Assembly: GCA_029204225.1 (NCBI GenBank)
Contig: CM055094.1
Span: forward strand, 28,196,107 to 28,260,106
DNA: 64,000 bases
Source of the DNA: Diphasiastrum complanatum
Lineage: Eukaryota > Streptophyta > Lycopodiopsida > Lycopodiales > Lycopodiaceae
Reading direction: 5' to 3'
Below the pieces are notes generated by a model, which saw nothing but the letters and a program-made list of their open reading frames with translations, did not search any database and was not told the DNA's origin. The translations under genes and the position numbers were made by a program. Below, piece by piece: positions 1-10,240 of the stretch (positions are counted from its first letter, which is position 1; each line of letters starts with the position of its first letter).

Positions 1-285
1 TCTGTGCTCTGCCTTTCTTGTTTGGTGCACCCTTGGGCCTTCCTAGTGTCTTGTGGATGAGGGGAGCTGTCAATGCCTTAGCACCCCCATGCAAATCACC
101 TGGCCCGGCTAGTTGGGGCCCAAGCTGAGGCCGGCTGGGATAGGGAAGCCAAGGAGGGGTATCCCTGTGCAGCTGATAGAGGAGGATGAGCCCGTGGAGT
201 GGGTGCCCGTGGGGCTGCTGCTGGTGGAGGAACTGGCTGTGGAGGGGCCGTCCTTGCAGGAGGCAAGTACAATGGCGATATGCTG
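1..285 (-). pseudogene. hAT-like transposase, C-terminal (AT-hook) fragment
   Basis: On the minus strand this stretch reads as the proline-rich and AT-hook tail of the hAT-like transposase seen more completely at 44,901-49,225. The [14 protein letters not shown]-type AT-hook lies near the left edge of the window and the proline/alanine-rich stretch near 150-270. Nucleotide similarity to 45,170-45,455 is obvious by eye and stops near 285, where gypsy-derived sequence begins. The fragment runs off the left edge and carries no start codon, so it is non-functional. It is probably the severed downstream part of the copy that resumes at 9,939. Confidence 0.75.
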
Positions 286-975
286 ATAGATCAGCTTTTC
301 TCTCTGCTTTTTTGGATGTCTTTCTCGGATTTCAGAGTGGAATTAGTGTAGTAAGCAGCGAGCAGATCATCGCTGTGAAATCAGCGACCTTCTTTTGATT
401 TCCCAGTGGAATCTTTGCGAGTCTGAGCGGATTTCAAAGCAAAAAGTAGTAGCAGGGCCAGCGCTGGACAGGGAAGAGAAAGAAGTCAAATTCATTTCTG
501 TTTTTCAAGATTTTCAGAGGTTTGGGCATCAAATTTGCTTGCCACAGATCAGCGAGCAGGGTGCCATCGAAAATCCAGAAATTGGAATAGTTTTTTGGCT
601 TCAAACTTGTTTTTTTTGGACCAACTCAGATGCTGTCAGATCAGCGAGGGTAGGCAGCTCTCAACTTCAGAAAGTTTTATACTTTTTAGGGTCCTTTGCC
701 TCACTTTTTGGAGCCCCACGTCTGAAATCAGAGCTGCGAGTAACTCTACTAAAGAAACCGGAAATTTTGGTACCATTTTGGAGCCACAAACTGGGATTTT
801 CCGGGACAGCAGGTCTGAAATTTTGGGTGGAAGAGCTGAGAGGGTTCCTCTTCGTAATTTCTTTGGAAGTACAGTCCTCAGAAACAGCTAAGTCATCTTT
901 TCTCTCCCTTGTACAGTTGTAAATTAGTCTTTTTGACTTTTTTTCATCAGAAGTTAAGGTACTTCAGTTCCAAAG

Positions 976-2140
976 ATGACCACTCCTCAGGGACCTGATC
1001 AACCCCCGGAGAGAGGCTTCGACGAACTTGAAACAGAAGCCTTGGCTTATAGTATAGGGAAAGAACCCATGGAAGTGGAAGAACAGGAACAGTTCGCCGA
1101 AGAACTCGACGAACTGGTTACCAAGGAACAGTTTCTCCAGTTGGTAACAGAAGTGGATGAATTGAAGTTGGCATTAGCCAATTTCAAGTCCAGTGTGGAT
1201 GACTCGTTCGCTGAACTCAAGAGCTTGATTTTGAGTTCCGCGAAAGGAAGCCTTCCCTCCACTTCTCAGTTGTCCCCTCTCCACTTCCATCAGTTTCGGG
1301 TGAGACTTTACGGTCTCACCCAGTGTCTTTAAAGACTTAAAGCCTCCTACTTTTAATGGGGAAGAGAAGGATAGAAATGCAGATATTCTACAAACCTTCC
1401 TCAAGAAATGGAAGAACATTCATGCGCTTAAACAGACCCCTGGCCATTTGCAAGCTCTTGAGGCCAGTGTTTCCTTAGGGCCCATGGCCTATAAGTGGTG
1501 GTTAAATCTCCAGGAGACTGGGCAGACTCCCCGGTCATGGAAAGCTTTTGAAGAGGCCTTCCTACCTGAAAATGAACTTGATAGAGCCTGGGAAGCCTGG
1601 GAAAGAACAGTAATGGACAAGTCCCTCATCCAATATATCTCACAGTATCGAGAAGCAATTTTAAAGATTAAAAATATGGATGATTATCAGAAAATCAGGG
1701 GATTTGTCCGTGGCCTCAAAGATGAATATAAAGTAGAGGGTCAGAGAAACTCACCTACTACCCCTGAGCAAGCTCTCAGATATGCTCAAATCTATGATGA
1801 TTCAGTGGGTAGGAAGAGGGCGAGACAACAACCACTTTCTGAGCGCAGCCTCCTCAGAAAGACTTTCAATTTAAAAAGAAATTTTTAAAAAGAAAGAATC
1901 AAGATAAATTTAAAAGTGAAGCTCCTTAGAAACGCCCTTCACTCATACAGCCCTTAAAACCAGATGATTTTGAGAAAGCCAAACAGGATCGTTTGTGCTT
2001 TGTGTGTATGGGCAAGGGACACACAGTCAGACAATGTCCCAAGGGGCCTTTCACTAAAAAAGATAAGAAAGATAAAAAACAAGTTCATCTTGTTCAGACT
2101 GTATGTTTCCCTAGTGACTCGGCAGCTTCCGAGAGAAACT
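976..2140 (+). pseudogene. gypsy gag with zinc knuckle (broken)
   Basis: The reading starts at ATG 976 with an acidic, coiled-coil-like N-terminus (about 100 residues rich in E and L). A frameshift near 1,290 moves it to the frame that carries the gag core at roughly 1,340-1,888: a PPTFNG motif, tryptophans around 1,490-1,600 and a WEAWER-like helix. A further frame change leads to a CCHC zinc knuckle (C-x2-C-x4-H-x4-C) at about 1,996-2,037, followed by a lysine-rich tail. This is the usual layout of a gypsy nucleocapsid protein, which packages the RNA. The breaks make it a pseudogene. Confidence 0.8.
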
Positions 2141-2458
2141 AGGATGAAATCCTCAAATCAAATCTAAAAATCCTGAACAAAGTGAAAGCCAATTTGTAAC
2201 CCCTATTTTGAAAATTGCAATAAGTTTTGCACCCGTTATCGAAATTGCTTGCAAATTGGTGCAAATGAAAGCTAACGCAAATACCTAAATAGCTATGAAA
2301 TCAAATTAGAGATTAAAAATGAAATTGAATGCTAAAAATTGATCTAAATAGACCTGAAAATTTAAAAGTTAAAAAATAACAAAAAGAAAGTCACAACAGC
2401 AATAAATTCTTCAATTGAAATGAGATTCGTGTTGAAACAAATGATTATTGGATATCAA

Positions 2459-2470
2459 GCTCTGATACCA
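2459..2470 (-). other. Candidate primer binding site (initiator tRNA-Met)
   Basis: The minus strand reads TGGTATCAGAGC, the classic plant LTR-retrotransposon primer binding site complementary to the 3' end of initiator tRNA-Met. The same motif abuts the LTRs of the two gypsy elements at 26 and 59 kb. Here the sequence to its right (from 2,471) would be the 5' LTR of a minus-oriented element, and only scraps of its internal region remain to the left. Confidence 0.5.
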
Positions 2471-2789
2471 CAAATGTCATATGCCATACATCTCAATCCA
2501 AGCCAAGCAAGCTAGAATAAGGAGGCAACCACCACACCTATGTTGAAGAGAACCAAGGATGAGTAATAACCACAAGCTAACACAAAGATCATATCAAAGT
2601 GAAACTCAAAATGAGATGGATTCCATAATGGAGAGTGAGGAGTACATGGATTCATGTGATGGGGCACATGAGACCTAGCAAGATCAAGATCCCAAGGCTC
2701 ACATTCACAAAGGAGAAAGAGGAGATGGAGCTCCTAGTTCTCTCAATTGCAAATGAGCCAAAAGATTTCAAAAGTGATGTCCCTTGTCT

Positions 2790-2900
2790 ATTTATAGGCA
2801 ATCCCCTAACTTAACCAAACATAACTATCTTAGAACACCATTGCGAGTCAAATGAGAAACTTTGTGACCAAAAGAGAAACATTTAGAATATTCTCCAAAA
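2790..2900 (+). repeat. Inverted-repeat arm, left
   Basis: This segment carries AACACCATTGCGAGT at 2,834-2,848 with similar flanks. It is matched in reverse complement at 4,650-4,664. The similarity extends over roughly 100 bp but is imperfect. It may be two LTR-like pieces in opposite orientation or the arms of a foldback element. Confidence 0.5.
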
Positions 2901-4619
2901 TCTCCTAAAAAAATGTCTTAAATAAGGGTGCTTTTCAAAAACACCTTGCGCACACATAAAACATGTTTGAAAAGCGACCAAAAAAAGTGTGATTTTGCAC
3001 ACTTTCAATATTTTTGAACTTTAAAAAAGACATGGGTTGCAAGTCACTTTTCGTAATGAAATTTAAAATAAAATAACAAAAAATTGAAACATATTAAATG
3101 TTGCTCTATTTTCAAAAACATGCATTTCGACATAATAAACTATACACATTTTACAAAATTAAATGGTAGTCTTTCGCAAAATGTCCAGATCATTTTATGC
3201 TTCTTGCACTATTACCAATACATATAAAAAAATTTACATGGGACTTTCACTCTCGTAGCTATCTGTATCCCTCATGAACCACGAAACAGATCTTGAAGAT
3301 GTTGTAGAAATGGCTTTGTTGAAAATAGTGGGTCTCCACCTATTCTGCTTGTTAAGCAGTCTAAAGAATGGGCATAAAAAAATGCACCAACTATGCATTA
3401 CATGTAATATTTTCAAATATCTTTCTATACGGTCACAACCTAGACAAGTGTAACATTTCAGTGTTATGAAATCTCCGTGTTATCTTCAATTGAATAGAAA
3501 TATAATTTTCCTATTTTTCTTTGCCCCAAAAAGTTGGAGACGTGGATTCACTCCTATTTTTTTTTGCTGCAAAAAGTTGTAGACGTGTGCTAAATATTTA
3601 GATTACTAGTAGCACCGTTGCTGTCATATCCTATTTATTTGCCAAGAGGACATAACAAGATATAGTCTCTTCTACATCATTTGTTGGCCTTCTTAGCCAG
3701 GGTTTCTTGGAACATTATGCATTACCATTAATAGATCCCTTAGTTCTGATCATTAGTGTTTTTCCCCCAATAAATAAAAAGCCCATTGAGATTGAAGAAG
3801 AGCCATCATTTGAGGAAGAAGAGACAACTTTGTCAGGATTTCCGTTAAGTTCTGGTGTATTTTCTACACTATGCAGTTAATGGTCATCTGTGCAGAAACA
3901 TTGATTTACAGTATACTTAAGTTTTGTAAAAGCTTGTGTTACTTGAATTTGTAAGAAAGCTTGTTGAAGTTATTTTCCTAGATAGAATTCGCCAATATAT
4001 ATATTTTTTGGTATACTATCAGTTATCTTTCAATTTGTTGAAAAAAAAATTGGATCATTTAAAGATTTTCAATGTCTTTTAAAAATGTATATTCCATGTG
4101 AGTTTTTGAAGGTATATGATATTAAATGAAAAATATTTTTATAACTTGCATGAAGATTCTCACGTAGCTCATTATTATCATTAAATTCGAATATATTTTT
4201 TATCTATTTGTTGACCAATTTACAAGTATAATTAAATTTGAATATATCAATAAGATAGTTTGATAGAAAAAGTATGTTTGCTTGATTTTAAAAAAACCAA
4301 TATATAATTATGCTATTAGAATTTATTTTGTTGTTTTTGTAAATGTGAATATAATTAAGAAATAGACAATATTCTGTAATTAGCTTATTAAAAAATTAGT
4401 ACAAAGTGGAAAATTATGTACGCTTTTGGGAGATTTTGAACATACTTTTTTTGTTGACGTTCTTGATATACAAAAGGAACATATTTTTGTAGGTTTATAA
4501 TTTTTCACATGTTTGTATTTTAAAAATATAAGAAAAACATGTCATTTTTAAGATTTGTATGCACAAAAAACATGGTTTTTGTAAAATGACCTCTTTTTTG
4601 TCAATTTTGAAAGATTTCT

Positions 4620-4720
4620 TAAGGAGAACCTCACAATGTTTCTAATTCAACTCGCAATGGTGTTTTAGATGATAGTTAGCCCTTGTTTAGTTTTAATAAG
4701 TGTATTTGGGCCCTTTTTGG
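4620..4720 (-). repeat. Inverted-repeat arm, right
   Basis: This is the reverse-complement partner of the arm at 2,790-2,900, centred on ACTCGCAATGGTGTT at 4,650-4,664. The loop between the arms is about 1.7 kb of AT-rich non-coding sequence. Confidence 0.5.
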
Positions 4721-6145
4721 CCTATCATCCTTATTTAAGTACTTTGGGGGGCCTAAAGAGGAAACCTCTTGTTATTAAGGCTAATATCTCCTTTTGGGCC
4801 TACAAAGTTTACATGGATATCATATTGCCTTGAAAAGCACTGATGTGTACTAAAAGTACACGACACAGGGAGGGTCTTAGGCTCAGTAGAAAGCAATTGA
4901 GTGGCCAAAACTAATAATCTAAGTATAGTAAATTATATAACCTAGAAGGATTTTTTAGCTTATTAAATTAAGGTGAAACATCATATGTCCTAATTTTAAA
5001 TTTATGGACAACGGCTTTAAGAATACTAAGTGACATACTAACTAAAATTTGAGCTACTTTGAGGTAATAAATTAATTCCTTTAGCTTATTGGTTCAAATT
5101 TCCATTTTTTGTACGGTATGGGTTTTTTTTCCATTTATTGTCACATTTAACAATTTGTAACCACTGGTTCTACTAGCTCAAATACACAAAGGTGTTGAGA
5201 ATTGATAGTCCAATTTTTTTGTGTGAATATAAAAAGGAAGAATACCACTTTTAAATAATTGAAAACAATAATTGGTGAAAGAAATTAAACTAGTTCCTTT
5301 TTCTTAAAATATCTACACAACATTTGCAAGTACATGCGTTTTGAGCTTTTCATTTACTAAACAATGATTTAGGTCAACATCTTTCCTTCTCCTTTCTCAT
5401 CTATGGCTTTGACATCTTTGATTGATAACTTTTAGCCAATACAGCATTTAAATTTATGTGCTAACTTCATTTGTTTTGTTTTCATATTCATTCATCAACA
5501 TGCCATTAGGTGAAAAGAGATTGTGTGGTATCCAAGTCATTGGGATGAAAATATGTCATACCATTTACCTTCATAGCTCTTCTACCTCTCTCCTCTCTCT
5601 TTTTGGCATATGATTCATGTGCTTCGTCATTACATTTCATCATAAATTGCCACTTTCTTTTTTTTTGCAAAAGTGTACGTACATAAAAAAAAAGCTACAC
5701 AAGTCGATAAATCTTAATCCCAAAGGGATAGTACATCAACGGAAAAAGACTAAAAGGACCAAGTGCACACCACCCAAGGAGGCAGTCCATCAGAGCTAAG
5801 TAGCAGCTAGAAAATAGAAAGCATAGTAAAAACACGTAGCAGCTGATAACTACGTCGATTATCCGTCAAAAACATACTAGTTACGGGCCGTCCAGATCGA
5901 ACGACTGAATAGGTGCAGAAACTGCGACGAGAAATCCCTGCGTCAATAAAGAACCAAGTGCTCAAGGGATTCCTCCTCCAATTGAAAGACCAGGCTGAGG
6001 CGGTCAGAGAGGAAAGGCCATTGAGAAAGCAATGGCAAAGAACGGGTAAGTATAGGATAAGCCACATAGTGAAGCTTGCCAAAGAGTTTTTCCCACTTTC
6101 AAAAGGTCAACCATTGAAAATAGTTCACGTGGCAAGTATACTACA

Positions 6146-6730
6146 GTGAAGAATATGAGCGAAGGCCCGGTGATCTCAGGCCTTTGCACTGTCAGGCCCT
6201 TCCCGAGACCATTACACCTCCCAATGAGGAAGGCCCAAGGCCCTCCCCGCTCTCCTAACTTTCTCCTCCTTCATGAAGATCATGGACACTGTTGCCAGCT
6301 GACCTCTGCAATGCGAGCGAGACCCTTCAACTTTGGGCCGCATGACCTAGTACGTATGCATGGGAAAGTTGGTAACCAGTCAGTAAGAGTTATGGTTGAT
6401 GATGGGGCAACCCATAATTTCATCAACTACACCCTGGTTAAAAAGCTTAAACTACCAGAAGTACCTAGTCAGCATAGGTACATAGTTTCATTAGCTAAGG
6501 GTGAAGATAAAAAAATATGGGAAACTATGGTAAGTAATTTGAATCTTGGTATTCAGGGGTACCAAGATGAAATAAACTTTCAGATAATGCACCTGGATCG
6601 TACAGATATTGTTCTCGGGAGAGATTGGCTCTACAGATTAGGACCTTCCCTCCACAGAAACTATCAAGAGAACACCCTCAGCTTTCAGCATAAAGGCCGA
6701 GAGATCCAGTTGCAGCCGAACAGAGGATGA
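6146..6730 (+). pseudogene. gypsy aspartic protease
   Basis: The open stretch encodes a retropepsin-like domain. An MHGKVGNQSV strand is followed by the active-site region VMVDDGATHNFI, and IVLGRDWL matches the second conserved block (I-L-G-x-D-W). In this family the first block is normally D-S-G or D-T-G, so this copy has D-D-G, which would be expected to abolish cleavage. The in-frame sequence before about 6,300 does not look like protease and is probably 5' spacer. The frame closes at 6,730, just before RT. Confidence 0.8.
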
Positions 6731-6784
6731 AGAAATAACTAGGCAGTTAACATATTATCTTGGGAAAGGCCAAATTTAGACCAG

Positions 6785-8084
6785 CAGTTCACCATGGGCC
6801 TCACCAGTCCTATTGGTGAAAAAGAAAGAGGGGTCTATGCGTCTTTGCGTAGATTACAGAGCCCTCAATAAAGTCACAATTAAGAATAAATACCCTATGC
6901 CTCGGGCAGACGAGTTGTTTGACCAACTCGACGGGGCTAAGTTTTTCAATAAAATAGACCTCAGATCATGATATCATCAAGTCCGTATAAAGTCGGAAGA
7001 TGTCTCGAAAACAACTTTTAGGACTCGTCATGGTCATTATGAGTTAAAGGTGATGCCATTTGGGCTCACAAATGCTCCAGCTACCTTTATGACCTTGATG
7101 AACAGTGTCCTCAGAATATACTTGGGTAAGTTTGTAGTCGTATTTTTAGATGACATCCTCGTCTACAGCAAAACGAGGAAGGAGCATCTAAAGCGCCTCA
7201 GAAAGGTGTTTCGACTGCTCAAAAAGCATAAGCTTTATGCTAAACAATCCTAGTGTGAATTCTTCGTTGAAGAAGTAGCATATTTGGGTCACATTAACTC
7301 GTCAGATGGGATTAAGATGGACCCGAATAAGGTTAAAGCCATACTCAGTTGGCTGAGACCTCAGAATATTTTAGAACTTCAGATCTTTCTTGGTTTGGCG
7401 GGATATTACAGACGATTTGTCAAGGAATATGCTCAGATAGCAGTTCCCATGACAAATCTTCTTAAGGTGAAGGGAAAGGAGTTCATTTGGGAGTCCGCAC
7501 AGCAGGAGAGCTTTGATGCTCTCAAAACAGCCTTAGCTACAGCACCAGTTTTAAAGGTCGTCGACCCCAATCAGCCATTTGTGGTCGAAACAGATGCTAG
7601 CGACTTTGCAGTTGGTGCTGTGCTAACTCAGGGTGGACCAATTGCGTTCGAGAGTAAAAAACTCCAGCCAGCTCAGACTAGGTACAGTGCCTATGAAAAG
7701 GAACTCTTTTCTATAGTCCATGCCCTTAAGAGTTGGAGGCATTATTTGTATGTTGCCAACTTTGAGGTCCTGACAGACCATGAGAGTCTCAGATACCTTT
7801 GCAATCAACCTGAGCTTAGAGGTCGGAAAGCTCGTTGGGCAGAGTTGATGCAAGAGTTTGATATGTCTATCAGATATAGACGTGGAAAATTCAATACAGT
7901 AGCAGATGCCCTTAGCAGAAGGCCTATGATAAACGAGCTGAGTTTTACTCAGATTCGTAATGAGTTACTCGAGTCCTTGAGAGGGAAATGCCAGCATGAT
8001 GCATTCTTCTCTACTATCTGGAACTCAGTCCAGAACAGACAGTTACAGACTCTAGAACTAGTTCTCGGGACTGGTGCCAGTTAA
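6785..8084 (+). pseudogene. gypsy reverse transcriptase and RNase H (broken)
   Basis: RT begins with [11 protein letters not shown] and [11 protein letters not shown] and continues through a KIDLRS block. It has an [12 protein letters not shown] block and the catalytic FLDDILVYS box near 7,140-7,165. In-frame stops occur near 6,968 and 7,250. RNase H follows, with [12 protein letters not shown] near 7,590, [15 protein letters not shown] near 7,690 and a LTDHESL block near 7,770. The first RT helices are missing, because protease (ending 6,730) runs almost directly into the RT core. The enzyme would copy retroelement RNA to DNA; this copy is dead. Confidence 0.88.
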
Positions 8085-8186
8085 TCCAAGAACACGGCAG
8101 CTTCCGTTGAGGATGATGATGAGTCCGAGTATACGTCGTCAGATGACGTTGAGGATTCTGAGCCTGTATTACCCAAGAAAACCCCA

Positions 8187-9336
8187 GTGGTTGAGGGTCA
8201 GTTGACTCAAGGATTCAAATGGAAACAATATTCCATTCAAGATGAGTACTTGCTCTATAGAGATAGAGTATGTGTCCCCAATTCAGAGGATTATAGGCAG
8301 CAGGTCCTATATGAATATCATGACAATCCTAGTGCGGGACACCCAGGCATACAGAAGACCTATGAACTTATTCGTAGGCAATTTTTCTAGGCCCAATATG
8401 AAAAAGGACGTCCACCAATATGTAACCAGTTGCCAGAAATGTCAAGTAAACAAAGCAGAGCATTTAAAGGCAGGAGGGTTGTTACATCCCTTAGAAATAC
8501 CAGCTGGTAAATGGGAGAGTATCTCCATGGATTTTACAGTAGGCATGCCTAAAACCCAAAGGGGTAATGACGCTATACGGGTCACAGTTGACCGTCTGAC
8601 CAAAATGGCTCATTTTATTCCAACCAAAACAATCGTTAGAGCTCCAGAGTTAGCGAGGTTGCTTGTAGACGGGCTTTTTAAATTATACGGTCTACCTTCC
8701 GGCATAGTTTGCGACCGGGACAGTAAGTTTACTGGAAATTTTTGGAGGGCAGTATTCCATCATCTCTATACAAAACTTAATATGAGTACCACCGACTATC
8801 CATAGACGGACGGTCAAACAGAGAGGGTAAATCAGGTGCTGGAGGATATGCTTCGTGCATATGTCCAGAAGAAGTAGACTAATTGGGAGGAGTATCTCTC
8901 GATATTAGAGTTTGCTTACAACAGTACCAAACATTCAGCTACGGGGTACAGCCCATTTATGCTAATGTACGGTTTTCAGCCACGCTCACCCACAATTATA
9001 GGGTTTAAACAAGAAAAAGTTGAAGCAGCCAGAAACTTTTTAGAGGACCTAAACCAGATGTTAGAACATGCTAAGCGTAGCATTAGGCAGTCCCAGGATC
9101 GAGCCAGGCATTATGCAGATCCACACAGACGGGATGTGCAGTTCTCCGCTGGTGAGAAAGTCTATTTGAGAGTCCCAGTCGACTCTAAAACCCTCAAATC
9201 AGGAGTGTGTGCTAATTTGTCTCCAAGGTATTGTGGTCCCTTTACCATCAGTAGGAGACTAGGCGAGGTCACCTATGAACTAGAACTCCCACACAGCAGT
9301 AAGGTTTTTCCAGTCTTTCATGTAAGTCAGTTATGA
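8187..9336 (+). pseudogene. gypsy integrase (broken)
   Basis: The zinc-binding N-terminus is visible as H-x-N-P-S-A-G-H followed by C-QKC (about 8,320-8,440). The DDE core then has its first Asp in the SMDFTVGMP segment (about 8,530) and the second in CDRDSKF (about 8,715). The Glu lies in the ERVNQVLED segment (about 8,825). Stops interrupt it near 8,803 and 8,876, and there is one frameshift near 8,390. The C-terminal part (YNSTKHSATGYSPF and the GEKVYLRVP block) ends at 9,336 with the HVSQL motif typical of gypsy integrases. Confidence 0.88.
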
Positions 9337-9439
9337 AAAGCCTTAACCAGATTAGACAATTTGGTAGGGGACAGTGTTCTAGTTCTCCCATGGGATCCTC
9401 AGCAACCTCCACGAAACAGAGGAGATTCTTGATAATAGA

Positions 9440-9582
9440 GAGACACAGACTCGTCATACTCTATACCGAGAATATCGGGTTAAGTGGAATGATCAGCCTG
9501 TTGAGAATGCCACTTGGGAAAGAGGCAGCGTCCTTCTCAAGATTTTTCCAGACTTTGTCTTAGAGGACCAAGACGGTTCTTA
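9440..9582 (+). pseudogene. chromodomain-like C-terminal tail of the gypsy polyprotein
   Basis: After stops and a frame change, the + strand reads YREYRVKWNDQPVENATWE. This is the aromatic/VKW/ATWE signature of the chromodomain that ends chromovirus integrases. In chromoviruses this domain is thought to steer integration to particular chromatin. The frame ends just before the polypurine tract. Confidence 0.7.
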
Positions 9583-9593
9583 AGGGGGAGGGA
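9582..9593 (+). promoter_or_regulatory. Polypurine tract of the gypsy element
   Basis: AAGGGGGAGGGA lies immediately upstream of the LTR start TGTTACGAGC and is the expected plus-strand primer. Confidence 0.7.
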
Positions 9594-9594
9594 G

Positions 9595-9938
9595 TGTTAC
9601 GAGCTCGTGACCAGTGCCGAACCCTAGAGAACACAGATAGGTCAGATACCACAGTCAGGGTCGTGTCCAGCGTACACGACCAACAGGGCAAGACAGTGTG
9701 AGTATTGGAGCACGGTCCATAGCCATGGCGGGCCTAGCACAGCCTAGGGACCCTGTCAGCAGGATAGGGCTCCTAGTTGGGTTCCGACGTGCAGTCGGCC
9801 ACGTCAGTGACACGTGGCCGACACTTGGCAGTTGCATGCTACCAGTCCTCACAGTGGGCTAGGAGGGGCTTACTCTATATCAGGGTGTAGGCAAGGTTGG
9901 GTGGATCAGTGAGTGTTTGCCCTACTGTGGTGTTAGGA
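9595..9938 (+). repeat. 3' LTR of the degenerate gypsy element (truncated)
   Basis: The LTR starts with the canonical TG (TGTTACGAGCTCG) right after the polypurine tract. It runs about 344 bp to the point where sequence matching the hAT-like family (compare 46,185 onward) begins. I see no matching CA end, polyadenylation block or 5' LTR partner, so it is probably truncated. Confidence 0.65.
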
Positions 9939-10151
9939 TCTATTACACCCTGTGTGCCTTGCCTGTCGACCCGTATAACCTATGCCATGTGCGCCACCTT
10001 TGGCATGTGATGCACCTGTGACCCCTGCCCGTGGCGTGTGCCCAACACCAATATCATTTGCCTCATCCCACTCTGATTTGGCGAACACAACCCGAATGGG
10101 TTCATCCTCATCCTGCTCATCCTCTGACATTGGCTCATCTGGTGATCAAGC

Positions 10152-10240
<89 letters not shown>

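Larger units (their letters stand above)
2190..5800. other. AT-rich insertion inside the gypsy element, no gene
   Basis: Gag ends before this block and protease resumes after it, so about 3.6 kb appears to be inserted. It is strongly AT-rich, with stops in all frames and no recognisable domain. It contains a minus-strand tRNA-Met-type primer binding site (2,459-2,470) and a pair of oppositely oriented similar segments (about 2,790-2,900 and 4,620-4,720). That suggests remnants of at least one further LTR element. The part around 5,800-6,140 could be host, SINE-like or retroelement spacer; I could not assign it. Confidence 0.5.
286..9938 (+). mobile_element. Degenerate Ty3/gypsy chromovirus-type LTR retrotransposon
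   Basis: Gag, zinc knuckle, protease, reverse transcriptase, RNase H, integrase and a chromodomain-like tail occur in Ty3/gypsy order on the + strand, followed by a polypurine tract and the start of a 3' LTR. Many in-frame stops and frameshifts break the coding region, so this is an old, dead copy. About 3.6 kb of foreign AT-rich DNA splits gag from protease (2,190-5,800), and the linker between protease and RT is largely missing. I found no matching 5' LTR; 286-975 reads like leader sequence. hAT-family sequence flanks the element on both sides, so it probably inserted into, or recombined within, a hAT-like copy. Confidence 0.85.

Noticed and set aside
5913-6149. A 78-codon Lys/Arg-rich gene
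   Set aside because: No homology, no clear start context, and it lies in spacer of a degenerate retroelement.
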